Shown: positions 33,781 to 45,525, counted from the stretch's first letter. The stretch is 64,000 nt of DNA from Azolla caroliniana (GCA_043228905.1 JBHGNT010000011.1:19344001-19408000), one strand, 5' to 3'. Translations and numbers: made by a program. Notes: generated from the letters alone by a model not told the origin.

Positions 33781-35001
33781 TCATAAAGCACTAGTGATGA
33801 AGAAGAAAACAAGAGCTAAAAGAGACACTTTTGCTCACTTGTCTCTCAATCTCCAAACATGTTTTATGTGTTAGCTTTGTCACAAAGGTTAATACACATG
33901 TATTTTCTGTTGCCAAATGAAGTCGGAAATTCGTGGTTGATCACAATCTTATTTACAAAAAATGTAGATACACACTTAATAGATATTGAAAATGTGTTTA
34001 TATTCTAATTATTCTATACATTTCCATTAGCATGCAGTAATGCTTATATAGATTTACAAGAGGTGTGATTATAGGAGAGACATGTGCCTTCCTATCTTGC
34101 AATTATGACATTCCATTTCATATCCTATCCTACAATTATGACATTTAGATAAGCAAATGTTGTCTATATAGTTGTTTCACACTTCTACAGTACATAGGGG
34201 TCACATATTTGGTTTATGAATGGTTCTTATTCACCCTATAGGCAACACCAAAATCCTAATCATTTATGAGTGTCGTGATGTGCCTACAACAAGGCATCCA
34301 ATTGTCCAATAATGATATATGGGCATAAGTTTGTGTTCAAGTATTCAACATCACTTAATTCAAGTTTTTCTCATCATTTATTTATTTTCCCAAAAAAACA
34401 CCAAGTTTTGGGCAATTCCATAGTTCCTCTATGTGAATTCCTCAGTGCGAGAGTACAACCAATCAAGGATGTGAGAAAGAGAGATATGATTTGTATAGAA
34501 ATAAAAAAACAAATATAATTATATTTTAGTCATTCTAGTTCATCAATCAAGAATATAATTGTAGCAATGCATAAATTATATTCAATAACCTAATGGCAAG
34601 ATTGCATATTGAACGTTGATGTAGTTCAAGCAAGGTACTACCCATAATTTGATAGCTTACTCGACAAAATATTTAGTTAATTTGGCCATGGATATTGTCA
34701 TGTTATATCATAGTATATATTTCGCGTTTCCTTGATTCTCACAAATTATATTTGCATAGGTGGTAAATTGGTAATCTCATGTATGGGATCTAACTCTAAG
34801 CACAAGCATGTTTACTTTATTACTAGATCATTAATATCCTTTTCAATACCCTAGTATTCCTTGTATTACAATGAAGCATAGAGACCATCAAATTGCCCAA
34901 CAATTTCTACTTCCAAGACCATAATAGGTTCCAATTTCTACTTCCAACCATATAAATTATATTGTTGCACAAACATGACAAAAAACTCCAAGCTTTATTA
35001 G

Positions 35002-35442
35002 TGTTGAGAGATCAAGCTCAACTTAGTTTAGTTAGTTAGTCAACCATGTAACTTCGTAGTTACCTAGATACAATCTAGTTAGAAGTGTTGACTATAATGC
35101 CTTAAATAGGACCTTGTACTTAAGTGCGATATTCTAGATTCTCCACTTCTAAGTACATTTAATATAGGACTTACACATTAGTACCTATATTCTACTCACA
35201 CATGTGCACCCTTTGCACATGAGATATATATATACCTCATTGTGGGTATTTTTGGATTTGATGATGATAATGCTAATTTAATATACTTACTCATCCCCCA
35301 ATCTTGTGTTGTTCATAAGTGTATCTCTCTCTCTCTCTCTCACGCACATACACACACATATCACATAATCTTCCGCTTATCAACTAATCACATAATTAGG
35401 TACTAATTAATCCTTGCTTAATTACTTATCTAATTCTTAACA
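35002..35442 (+). repeat. Copia 5' LTR
   Basis: 441 bp, TG...CA ends, with an atatatatata TATA-like stretch near 35224 and a (CT)n run near 35322. Confidence 0.92.
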
Positions 35443-35454
35443 TGGTATCAAAGC
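35443..35454 (+). other. Copia primer-binding site
   Basis: TGGTATCAAAGC lies directly after the LTR. It differs by one base from the usual initiator-tRNA-Met complement TGGTATCAGAGC. Confidence 0.88.
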
Positions 35455-35611
35455 GTGTGGTTAGCACATCCACTAAGCCCATCTGTCTCTTCATAATTGT
35501 GTGTTCGAGACGCCGACGACAAAATCCGGCTATCGAGTACTGTAGTGCCGCTACGTAGCACGTGTACGTGATCAAAGGAAGAAAAGCAAAAGAAGAGAAG
35601 ACACGATCAAC

Positions 35612-36301
35612 ATGAACACACAAATGGGTAGCTCGCTCCCTAGTGAAAAGCTAGACCGGAGCAATTATTCATCTTGGGAGTACAAGATGACCCAATACCT
35701 CGTCGGCCAAGGGTATTGGAGCTACATTAACGACAACATGGGAGCAAGCGGTGAGTCGAGTAATGTATTGCTTGGCAACATGTGTCCACGACCACATGCT
35801 TAGCCACATACGAGACGCCAAGACGCCTAAAAAAGCAGGAGCGAATTTAAAGAAAATTTCGCCAACACGATCACTCGAAAGCTTCAACTCCGACAAGAGT
35901 TGAACAACATCCGGCAAGAAGATATGTTCGTGGCGGACTACACCGCCAACATCAAGAGCATTTGCAACTCACTTGGCTCCATCAACATAAATATCGACGA
36001 AGTCAAGATGGTTCAAGTATGCTTGGGCGGCCTCGCACAACGATTCGATCCATTACGGACGACAATCTTGGCGAGAGAAAACCCTCTTTCATTCTTCGAC
36101 CTCCAATCAATGCTATTGGTCGAAGAGAACCACGTTCGAACCAAACGCAAGACGTCGGAAGGACAAATGTTCTTCTCGAATTTGGACGATGGCCGAGGAG
36201 GAGATCACGACGGTAGAAGAGGTCAATTCGACCCATCACACAAAGGGAACTCAAACCTTCACGGAAGCCATCAAGGAACCTTCGGAAGAAGGGGGAGCTT
36301 C
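35612..36301 (+). pseudogene. Copia gag, 5' part (interrupted)
   Basis: Starts at ATG 35612 with the gag head LDRSNYSSWEYKMTQYLVGQ. A frame break near 35790 is followed by another frame with EDMFVADYTANIKSICNSLG and ILARENPLSFFDLQSMLLVE, typical of copia gag (UBN2). The gypsy insertion cuts it at 36302, and the zinc knuckle resumes after 42274. Confidence 0.85.
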
Positions 36302-37043
36302 TGTCAGGAATAGTACTAAGCAGAGAGAGAATTAGTACTAGAGAAGAGAAGTATTATTAGTACTAAGAGGACGAGATTGCGTAAGATTCCCGAGAGAGGA
36401 AGTGAGAAGAGGAGAGAGAAAGAGATAGCGAGAATGAGAGAGAGAGAAAGATGATGACAACAACTAATATATTATGTGAAAGATAAGTACAAAGTGGCTA
36501 AGAGGCTTAAGACTGGCATTGAACCAATTTGGTTCAAAATAATGCCTTGTGCCTCCTTTTATAGTGTTTTTAGGAATAATCTTGAAGCTTCTAGAATGTT
36601 CCAGAGAGTACTAAGCAGAGAGAGAATTAGTACTAGAGAAGAGAAGTATTATTAGTACTAAGAGGACGGGATTGCGTAAGATTCCCGAGAGAGGAAGTGA
36701 GAAGAGGAGAGAGAAAGAGATAGCGAGAATGAGAGAGAGAGAGAAAGATGATGACAACAACTAATATATTATGTGAAAGATAAGTGCAAAGTGGCTAAGA
36801 GGCTTAAGATTGGCGTTGAACCAATTTAGTTCAAAACAATGCCTTGTGCCTCCTTTTATAGTGTTTTTAGGAATAATCCTGAAGCTTCTAGAATGTTCCA
36901 GAGAGATCTAGAATATACATCAATTTTCTATGATAAAGTATAAATTAAAATAATATCTTACAAATTACAATTCATAATCTAATGGTAAGAGCTCGACCCA
37001 TGTAGCATAAGGTCATGGGTTCGAGTCTTGCCATATCATGACA
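36302..37043 (-). repeat. Gypsy 3' LTR with internal 295-bp tandem duplication
   Basis: It is 742 bp against 445 bp for its partner. The extra length is a tandem copy of about 295 bp: 36313-36607 repeats from 36608. Both copies hold gtactaagcagagagagaat and a gcctccttttatagtg stretch. Confidence 0.9.
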
Positions 37044-37058
37044 CTATCTCCCCCTTAA
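37044..37058 (-). other. Gypsy polypurine tract
   Basis: Minus strand reads aagggggagatagtg immediately before the 3' LTR, the expected site of plus-strand priming. Confidence 0.75.
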
Positions 37059-39334
37059 AGATGACGAGTGGAACGAGTCGGCGCTGATTGCGGACCGGGT
37101 TTGTCCGGATACTTTCGGTGGAAATCAGCAAGAAGATCTTGAGCATTGGCAACATGCTCGACAGGTTCCCAAGTACGTTCGCTCGGACTATAACTGAGCC
37201 AATCGACCAAATAATAAAGTTTGTTGCGAACAAGTTTAGAATCGAGGATGGCAGCAACTTCATACTCCGGGCCGGCGTCCAACTCCAGCGGGGGCGGCGG
37301 TGGTGTAACACGATTGGGAATGGTGTTTGCTTTATAAGGTTCAAGAAGAGAACAATGGAAAACCGGATGTATCTGAAGCTGCGGAGGGAGATCAAGGCGG
37401 AATGTGACATCATTAACCTTACCTGTAATACGGAAAGGACCGAGTCGTCGATAATCCAACTTGTCGCACGGTCGAGTAGTCTTGATGTGACAACGTAAGA
37501 GCCATACTCGATCTCTAATGGCAAAAGAGGAGGGAATCCGATGACGATCCCAATAAGTCTTCTATGTGTGTTGAGCATGATGAAGGTGAGTAGAGAGATC
37601 CATCTGGATGTTGCATAGCCTCTTCAAATGATCCTCGGCATGAGGGTTGGTAGGTAGCTCTGAGGTGTCAATCACTGACCAGCAAGGATGGAAACCGGTA
37701 TAAGCGAAAAATGGGGAGACCCGAGTCGAGGAGTGAATAACATTATTATACTCAAACTCCGCAAAGTGGAGAATCTCGGCCCAATCATCCTGTTGATAAC
37801 TCAGGAAACACCGGAGATATTGCTCCAGCGTTTGGTTTGTTCGTTCCGCCTGCCCATCGGTCTAAGGATGGTAGTCGGAGGAGAGGTTGCAAGAGACCTT
37901 GAGCATCTTGAAGAGATGTTGCCAAAATTTGGAGACAAATTGCGGTCCTCGGTCACTGATGATACTGTCTGGGAGGCCATGATGCCGAAATACCTCACGC
38001 ATGACAAGGGTGGCGGTTTCCTCGCTAGTGATGGCCTTAGTACACGGCACAAAATGTGCCATCTTCATATATCGATTGACGACGGTTAAGATAGCATCGA
38101 ACCCCTTCGAGACCGGCAGATCTGTGATAAAATCAAGACAAATAGACTGCCACGGCTTACTTGGAATCGGTAAGGGTTCCAACAAGCCATATGGATGGTG
38201 TCGTGGCATCTTTGCTCGGCAACAAGCATCACAGGTCCGAACATAGTCGTCGACAAAACGGCGCATGTGGGGCCACCAAAAAGATCGTTGCACTAGCTCC
38301 AACGTCTTAGTACTACCGAAATGTCCCGCCATATGGGTGTCGTGACAATTCTGGACGATTTGAAGGCGACATGAGCAATTAGGGACATATACGCGCTTTT
38401 TAAAGAATAACAAACCATCATGATATTCGAATTGTCGGTAGTCAATACTTGGTTGTTGAGACTGAGAACAGGATGCCCGAGAAGTATCAATGTGCGCCAG
38501 GATGTCTTGAGCAAAACTATCCGTCTTCAAGTTTGCACGTATGTCATCGGTAATCCGTGAATCCATCGGGGTGTGAAAAATCCGCGTCGTGTGCAATCGT
38601 GTTGGTCCCAAGATTACTTGCTTTTGATTATCAAATGCTGGATCACCAGGACGAGGTGCAAGATATGAACGCCGTGATAGTGCATCTCCTTTTCCTTGCT
38701 GCTTCCCCGGTCGATATGTGATTTTGAAGTCGAAACGCGTGAGGAATTGCGCCCATCGAGCTTGCCGTAGATTTAGTACACGAGCGTTCTGGAAATAAGC
38801 AAGATTTTTATGATCACTAAAGACAATGACCTGATGTGGAGAGCCCGCTATGAAATGTCGCCATTGCACAAATGAATCCACGATGGCTAATAACTCGTCA
38901 TGTATTTCATAGTTGATTTCCGTGACATCGAATTTGCGCGAATGGAAAGCCACATGATGTAACTCTTCTTTATCTCCTTGTTGAGAAAGGATGCTACCGA
39001 GGGCGAAATCTGATGTGTCGGCCTCCATGATGAATGGTTTTCTTGTATCCACATGAGCTAGAATCGGTGCTGATGTAAAGGCTTTCTTAAGATGCCGAAA
39101 AGCCATATCTGCTTCATTGGACCAAAGAAATGCTTGTCCCTTCTTCGTAAGTTGTGTGAGAGGTAAAATAATCTTCGAGTAATCTTGTATAAACTTACGG
39201 TAGAAGTTAGCAAAACCTAGAAAACATTGTACATCTCGTACCGACCGTGGAATTTGCCACTCTAGTACAATTTGGACTTTAGCTGGATCCATGGCGATGC
39301 CCTTTGAGAAGATGACGTATCCTAGAAATTCCAC
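37055..39334 (-). pseudogene. Gypsy pol, 3' part: RT end, RNase H, integrase, chromodomain
   Basis: From FLGYVIFSKGIAMD (RT thumb) it runs through the RNase H region (FIMEADTSDFALGSILSQQG, VFSDHKNLAYFQ) to the integrase HHCC finger (HDTHMAGHFGSTKT, RTCDACCRAK). The catalytic core follows, with its acidic residues in LDFITDLPVS, SDRGPQF and QAERTNQ. A stop near 37862 and a frame change follow, then FHCSLLEPYK and a chromodomain (KLYYLVDWLSYSPSERTWEP) that ends at 37055. Chromodomains steer integration towards histone-marked chromatin. Confidence 0.9.
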
Positions 39335-39898
39335 TTGCTTGCAGTCAAAGCTACATTTTTCTAGCTTGGCATAACGACCATTCTCACGGAGTCACTTTAG
39401 TACTAATAGTACATGAGAATCGTGCTCTTCCTAGGTCTTCGAATAAATCAGTAGATCATCCGGATAGATGATCAAACAAATATCCAAGAGGTCTCTGAAT
39501 ATATCATTTGCCATGTGTTGGAAGACTGCGGGTGCATTGGTTAGGCCGAACAGCATAACGGTATACTCGAAATGCCCATACCGCGTGCGAAAGGCGTTCT
39601 TCCATTCATCTCCCGGCCGGATCCGCACGAGGTATTACGCTCCTCGTAGATTGATTTTGGTAAAAAACTTGGCACCATTAACTCGCTCTAAAAGACTTGA
39701 TATAAGAGGAAGTGCATACCTATTCCGGATGGTGACCTTATTCAATCCGCGGTAATCAACGACGAGACGAAGTGAGCCATCTTTCTTCTTGACAAAGAAG
39801 ATGGGTGCACCGGCCGGAGATTTCGAATGACGGATGAACCCGCTTGCCAAGTTCTCCTCTATGTAGGCTCGAAGGACTTCTAACACGGTGGGTGACAA
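39335..39898 (-). pseudogene. Gypsy reverse transcriptase, N-terminal part
   Basis: Two open pieces in one frame separated by stops. They read [20 protein letters not shown] and [20 protein letters not shown], then the active-site motif YPDD, where YLDD, YVDD or YIDD is usual. More stops follow before 39334. Confidence 0.88.
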
Positions 39899-39930
39899 GT
39901 TGTAAATTGGTCCCCATGGTGGCTCAGTTC

Positions 39931-40608
39931 CTAGTTGTAAATCGATGGGACAGTCATAGGGAGGGTACCGGCTTTTACCTTGTCAAATACATCGGCATAA
40001 GGATGATATTTTGCCGGAAGTTGTACTGAGGAGTCCTTAATAGTGCTGGAAGGATGTACTGATATTGCAAATAGGAACATTGCCTCCTTGTGTCCTTCTT
40101 CGCGTAATTGATGGAGTGAAATGGTTGAATTTCGATGAGTAGATTCTTGGGGTGGTCGATATCGTACTTCTCTTGTTCTCCGATCTATGGCTGGATTATG
40201 TAATTCAAACCAAGGTACTCCTAGGACAATGGGATGCTCTGGACTACTAATTATATTAAATGATACTACATACACAAAACTACCTAGGACAACTTGAATG
40301 GGTTCTGATTCTTCTACAATATTCCCGGAAGCAATGGGACGACCATCAATGACTACTACAGATGCGAGACAAGGAAGTTTTCTTAAGGACATCTGAGAAG
40401 CTTGGGCAAAATTTCGATCCATGAAACAGGAATTAGCTCCGAAATCTAAAAGTGCTAGGACAGGTACTGGGGGAGTAGTTTTAGTACTAACAATGACTTG
40501 GGCTAGGAACACATTGCTAACTTGCTTGGAAGGAATGGAACCACTAATGGGTTGTACAGATCTAGGGTTGTTGTCCAACCAAACGGCTCCTATTTTGGCT
40601 GGACTCAA
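39931..40608 (-). pseudogene. Gypsy aspartic protease region
   Basis: A 225-residue open frame with the retropepsin-like segment VPVLALLDFGANSCFMDRNF. The catalytic triplet reads DFG where DSG or DTG is needed, a one-base change from DSG that would kill the enzyme. FELHNPAIDRRTREVRYRPP follows, as is usual between protease and RT in this group. Confidence 0.8.
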
Positions 40609-41761
40609 TCGTTTAACTCTTCATCTAATTGACTAAGGATTTCAAATTTGTTTGAGATACTTGGGCTATTAGTACTATGAATACTATCTGACACTCTATT
40701 AGTACTATTAATACTATCAGACACTCCGAAGGGAAGAATTGACTCAGGTTTAGTACAGGCGACAATTTGATTTACTTGTCTTCTTAGCCTATGGGTACAA
40801 TTGATGGCGATATGCCCTGGTCCACCGCAATAAAGACATAATCGATTAGCACGTCGTCGTTGCTTTTCTTCTTCCGATAATGGGCCGCGTCGACGCATGG
40901 TATCGATCTCCATCAGTGTCGGAATATTGGCTTGAGGTACATCGCGTGCAAACGGTTTAGCCGTGACTGAGGCGTATGTGGGTTCCGTCCAAGAGCATGG
41001 TATTTGTAACTGACGTTCCGAACGCCATTCGAAAAGGCGGTTGTCGCATCGGACCGCTCAACTGATTTCCTCGTAAGTGACTTTGGTTCTTCGGGGAAGG
41101 TTAAAAGCAAGTCTTTGACATCGTTGCGCAAGCCGTAGCGAAACTGCTCCATGAGGGCCTGATCATCCCAAGGGATATCTAAGGCGAGTAGACGGAAATC
41201 CGCCGCGTAGGTAGAGGCTGGACGATCGCCTTAACGCAATCTTCGGAACTTGTTGATCGTCGTCCTAATGTTGTCGGTATCTCCAAAGCAGGCTTTAAAC
41301 TCACCAATAAAATCTTCAAAGTTATTAAGCAAGGGTGATTGTTTTTCTAGAAGCGGAGCGAACCATGCCAATGTTGAGCCGCTAAGTAACGTGCCTATTA
41401 GGCCGACTCGAGATGCATCAGTGGGATATCGGGAAGGATGCATCTGGATGACTAAGCGTACCTGATTAAGGAATCCCCCGAATTGCGATCACGTTCCATC
41501 AAATTTCACAGGAAGTCCAATCTTGGGCTCTTTATGAAATCCTTGGGGACTTGATCCTTGTTGTTGCAACGCTGCTTTGAGTTGTTGTACCCGTAACGCT
41601 AACTCCCCATGTTGTTGTTGCGTTTGTTGTTTTTCTAGAGCGATTTGTTGCAGATCCCCTATCAACCGTTAGTTTTGTTGTTCAAGGGTAACAAACTTTT
41701 CTTTTAGACACTATAGCTCAGAGAAAACGGATTGATATTCTTGGGCGTTAACAGTAGCCAT
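40605..41761 (-). pseudogene. Gypsy gag with CCHC zinc knuckle
   Basis: Begins at ATG 41761 and is broken by several stops and frame changes. The Gln-rich N-terminus looks like a coiled coil. The capsid part shows ASRVGLIGTLLSGSTLAWFA and NFEDFIGEFKACFGD. The nucleocapsid knuckle CLYCGGPGHIAINC lies at about 40795-40836. Confidence 0.8.
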
Positions 41762-41829
41762 AGTATAGAAAAAGGATAGGAGGAGGGAAAACGACAAGTA
41801 GACTTGAGGAAGGAAAAATTGGTTCAAAC

Positions 41830-42274
41830 TGTCAGGAATAGTACTAAGCAGAGAGAGAATTAGTACTAGAGAAGAGAAGTACTATTAGTACTAAGAGGAC
41901 GGGACTGCGTAAGATTCCCGAGAGAGGAAGTGAGAAGAGGAGAGAGAAAGAGATAGCGAGAATGAGAGAGAGAGAAAGATGATGACAACAACTAATATAT
42001 TATGTGAAAGATAAGTACAAAGTGGCTAAGAGGCTTAAGACTGGCGTTGAACCAATTTGGTTCAAAACAATGCCTTGTGCCTCCTTTTATAGTGTTTTTA
42101 GGAATAATCCTGAAGCTTCTAGAATGTTCCAGAGAGTTCTAGAATATACATCAATTTTCTATGATAAAGCATAAATGAAAATAATATCCTACAAATTACA
42201 ATTCATAGTCTAATGGTAAGAGCTCAACCCATCTAACATAAGGTCATGGGTTCGAGTCTTGCCATATCATGACA
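41830..42274 (-). repeat. Gypsy 5' LTR
   Basis: 445 bp, unduplicated. The outer 70 bp carry a tRNA-like string on the plus strand: ctaatggtaagagc (A-box-like), then ggtcatgggttcgagtc (B-box-like). The next bases on the minus strand (gtttgaaccaattttt) are not the usual tRNA-Met primer site. Confidence 0.9.
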
Positions 42275-43220
42275 ACTTCCACGCCGAACATAGTCAACAA
42301 ATGAGGCCCGCAACTTGCAACTATTGCGGCAAAATCGGCTACCGTGAGGAGGAATGCCGAAAAAGAAGAAGTGAGTCGGCTTCCACAAGTCGACAACACA
42401 CGAATTACGCCGTCAACTCCGAATACGATGATTACGACGGACTATTCGTAATGAGGCATAGAGCGAACTCTATGTCGGCCTCCAACTTCGCAAGCACCTC
42501 CAACTCGGAAGACGTGTGATTCGTTGACTCCGACGCCTCACATCACATGACATCTCACGAAGAGTGCTTTCATGACTTGCATACACCGGACCATCCTGGC
42601 TTCATAGAGACAGGAGACGACACCACGCACCCCATTCGACACATCGGCAATGTCCCATTCGGGAAAGAAGGCGAGCCAACTTGCATCAAGAATGTCTTGC
42701 ACGTGCCCACAATAACGATGAATTTGGTCTCGGTTGGCCAAATCGTGGAGCAAGGCATGCAAGTCCACTTCAACAACGAAGGTTGTTTCATTCAGAAAGA
42801 TGGCCGACTCATAGCTAAGGGGCAGAGAGACGACCGAATGTTCATCCTCGATTCAAACGAGGTGAAATCGGCAATGTACGCTAAAGGTCTCAAAACTAAG
42901 ACAAGCGTCGAGTTGTGGCACAAGAGAATCAGCCACATAAACCTCCAACGGCTTCGAGCAATGCAAACCAAGGGAGTCGTCATCGGATTTCCGACATTCA
43001 AGTCGAAACGAGTTGATCAAGTATGCGAAGCGTGTCAACTCGGCAAACAACATCGACTCCAATCCCGAAGGAGAGCTCCGCAAGCAAAGGCCTCCTCGAC
43101 GTCATACACTCAGATGTATGGGGACCGGCTCAAATGCCGACGATCGGCGGATGCTGATACTACGTAACCTTCATCGACAACTACCCGCGCTACGCGTGGA
43201 TCTACCCGATGAAGAAGAAG
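42275..43220 (+). pseudogene. Copia gag knuckle, protease and GAG-pre-integrase
   Basis: Resumes with the CCHC knuckle CNYCGKIGYREEEC (normally ...GH...EC; His is replaced). The frame then hits TGA at 42519, at the place of the usual Trp of the WFVDSGAS protease motif; it continues FVDSDASHHMTSH, so the catalytic DSG is also altered to DSD. A GAG-pre-integrase block follows (ELWHKRISHINLQRL, CEACQLGKQHR) with its His/Cys pairs. A frameshift lies near 43060. Confidence 0.85.
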
Positions 43221-44297
43221 AGTGAAGTGTTCTCCCACTTCCAAAAGCTCAAGGGGCAAGTTGAAAAAGAAACTGGTTGGCACATTCGATGCCTACGATC
43301 GGATGGAGGAAAGGAGTTCTTCTCTGACGAATTCACCTCCTACCTCCAAAGTGAAGGCATTTAGAGAGAATTCTCGTGTCGGCACACACCCTAACAAAAT
43401 GGAGTAGCCGAAAGGAACAATCGGCAAATACTCGAGGTAGCACTCGCCATGATGCATGAGAAGCACATGTTGAACCTCTATTGGGCCGAAGCGGCATCCA
43501 CGACCGTCTATCTCATGAATCGATGCACCACTAATGGAGTGCATGAGCTAACTCCCTACGAGCTCCTCGTCGGAAGGAAGTCGATCCTGTTGCACCTCAA
43601 GGTGTTCGGAAGCATCCCGAACGAAAGCCGACAAAAGCCCGACGTGAAGTCGAACGAATGTATCCTCGTAGGATACTCATCCGAGAAGAGCGCATACAAG
43701 TGTTACAACCCTTCTACCCAAGCGGTTCGGGTAAGTCGAGACGTAGTCTTCGACACGTTCGCATCATGGTACGCACTAGAGGCAACTTTGACTCCGACTC
43801 CGACTTCGGTCGACCCGAAATCCGCCGAACAAGAGGTAGAAGATGGAGATCGCTTCGAACACATGTTCGAAGAAAGTCCGATTACGGCAAAGCCTAGTGG
43901 GCCACAAGAGCCCCCACGCGACCCAAGCAAGTCGCGGCCAAGTACGAACTTGGACAAATTCAAAGGTAAGATGCCTGAATACGAAGTCGATCACCCCGAC
44001 GATAGTGATTCGGATGTGTCGGCTCCCTCACTAGATAGTGACTTCGGTGTACCCATCATGCGGACACCCGGACTAAAGAAGGCGCTCACATCGGCGAGTG
44101 AAAAACTTCGATGCTCATCTAAAGCTAAGAACCCCGTCACTCGGCACAACTACAACGAGTACATGGCCCATCATTACGCCTTCGCGATGAAGGTAGCGGC
44201 CGAACAAGAGCCCAAGAGCTCCACCAAAGCGGCTCGTAACCCACGAGGGGTGGAAGTAGTCGACCTTCGCCCACACACTATAAGCCTTCGTCATTGA
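43085..44297 (+). pseudogene. Copia integrase and linker, ending at an RT/RNase H deletion
   Basis: Broken in its first half by frame changes and stops, with integrase landmarks IHSDVWGPAQMP, LRSDGGKEFFSDEF and QNGVAERNN giving the D, D, E residues. An open frame from 43449 reads the rest of the core (LNLYWAEAASTTVYLMNRCT), the linker, and the segment just before RT (AHHYAFAMKVAAEQEPKSST). It then stops within about 25 residues at 44297 instead of entering the RT domain. The missing domains indicate an internal deletion near 44220-44300. Confidence 0.85.
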
Positions 44298-44417
44298 CTT
44301 GAGGGGGAGGAACCGAGATTGCCACGGCGAAGAAAGCCAAAGGCCGGACGGAAGCACACGAAGCCGACAAAAGCCAAAGCGTATGTCGGACACCTCACAC
44401 TTGAGCTTGAGGGGGCA

Positions 44418-44852
44418 TGTTGAGAGATCAAGCTCAACTTAGTTTAGTTAGTTAGTCAACCATGTAACTTCGTAGTTACCCAGATACAATCTAGTTAGAA
44501 GTGTTGACTATAACGCCTTAAATAGGACCTTGTACTTAAGTGGGATATTCTAGATCCTCCACTTCTAAGTACATTTAATATAGGACTTACACATTAGTAC
44601 CTATATTCTACTCACACGTGCACCCTTTGCACATGAGATGTATATATACCTCATTGTAGGTATTTTTGGATTTGATGATGATAATGCTAATTTAATATAC
44701 CTACTCATCCTCCCATCTTGTGTTGTTCATAAGTGTATCTCTCTTCCTCTCACGCACATACACACACATATCACATAATCTTCCGCTTATCAACTAATCA
44801 CATAATTAGGTACTAATTAATCCTTGCTTAATTACTTACCTAATTCTTAACA
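44418..44852 (+). repeat. Copia 3' LTR
   Basis: 435 bp, about 3% different from the 5' copy. Preceded by the polypurine-like cttgagggggca and followed by the ATTAG duplication. Confidence 0.92.
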
Positions 44853-44857
44853 ATTAG

Positions 44858-45517
44858 AGTTGTTGCCATGCCATTTTCTCACAAGCATTATTTTTCTCTT
44901 TGGTGTTAATGATTTGATTGAGGAACATGAGTTGCTACATCTTAAGAGCATTTCCCCAAAATTATGTCTCGTCTCCCATGAATCCCTCAAGTTGCACCCT
45001 TATTGGGAATTTATTCCTCCATTGCTTTTTACACTGTGGGGGTGCATCGTAACTAAAGTTGCGTGTGCTAACGAAGTCCTCAATACAATCTACTTGAAGA
45101 AAATTCTTAAAAACTCTCCAATTTTCATTCAAGTTACATAAGGAAGCAATGCGTGAAATAGGCAACAACAATGAATTGCTAAAATTGGGAACAATGTAAG
45201 GGGTCCATGGACTTACCACCACCATTACTCCTTTATATTTGATCATAGGACTAATGTCTTTTGTACTTCAACATATACAACACCCTTATAAGACAAGTAA
45301 ATTCCACATATATACTACTTTTAGTTGATCACTTTTAATAGAATGAGAGTGGATACTTGGACATTAACTTTGTGTATATAGTTTTAGCAAAACATAAGAG
45401 ATATATTTACATAACAAACTACACTCTTCATGTCCTTAAAAGTTATATCCCATCCATTACATGCACCATTAAATGAGTTTGGATGTTCAATATGTTGGTG
45501 GAGAAGTGTTTCACAAT
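44858..45517. other. Intergenic, no supported feature
   Basis: Continuation of the copia target locus. Overlapping frames on both strands (44860-45246) have no recognisable motif. Confidence 0.4.
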
Positions 45518-45525
45518 CAATGTAA

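Larger units (their letters stand above)
31991..34995. other. Intergenic with minor relics
   Basis: No intact gene. It contains the PPR relic at 32679, a tandem duplication at 33060-33145 and a possible gag relic at 33340-33780. The rest is AT-rich and unremarkable. Confidence 0.45.
36302..42274 (-). mobile_element. Ty3-gypsy chromovirus, antisense inside the copia gag
   Basis: A 5.97-kb element on the minus strand. LTRs lie at 41830-42274 (5') and 36302-37043 (3'); read on the minus strand they start TGTCATGATATGG and end TTCCTGACA. Flanks GCTTC (36297-36301) and ACTTC (42275-42279) fit a 5-bp duplication with one change. Order: gag with CCHC knuckle, protease, RT, RNase H, integrase and a C-terminal chromodomain, which marks the chromovirus branch. 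A polypurine tract (aagggggagatag, 37044-37058, minus) abuts the 3' LTR. Stops and frameshifts lie in every domain. Confidence 0.92.
35002..44852 (+). mobile_element. Ty1-copia retrotransposon, RT-deleted, split by a nested gypsy element
   Basis: LTRs at 35002-35442 and 44418-44852 start TGTTGAGAG and end TTCTTAACA, differing at about 3% of positions. The target duplication ATTAG is perfect (34997-35001 and 44853-44857). A tRNA-Met primer site follows the 5' LTR and a G-rich polypurine tract precedes the 3' LTR. The internal part carries gag, a mutated protease motif and integrase, but no reverse transcriptase or RNase H. Without the nested gypsy element (36302-42274) the internal part is about 3.0 kb, shorter than a complete copia element. 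It cannot transpose on its own. Confidence 0.93.

Noticed and set aside
36960-37040. An intact tRNA gene
   Set aside because: A-box- and B-box-like strings exist, but no acceptor stem or anticodon arm can be folded, and the segment lies in an LTR.
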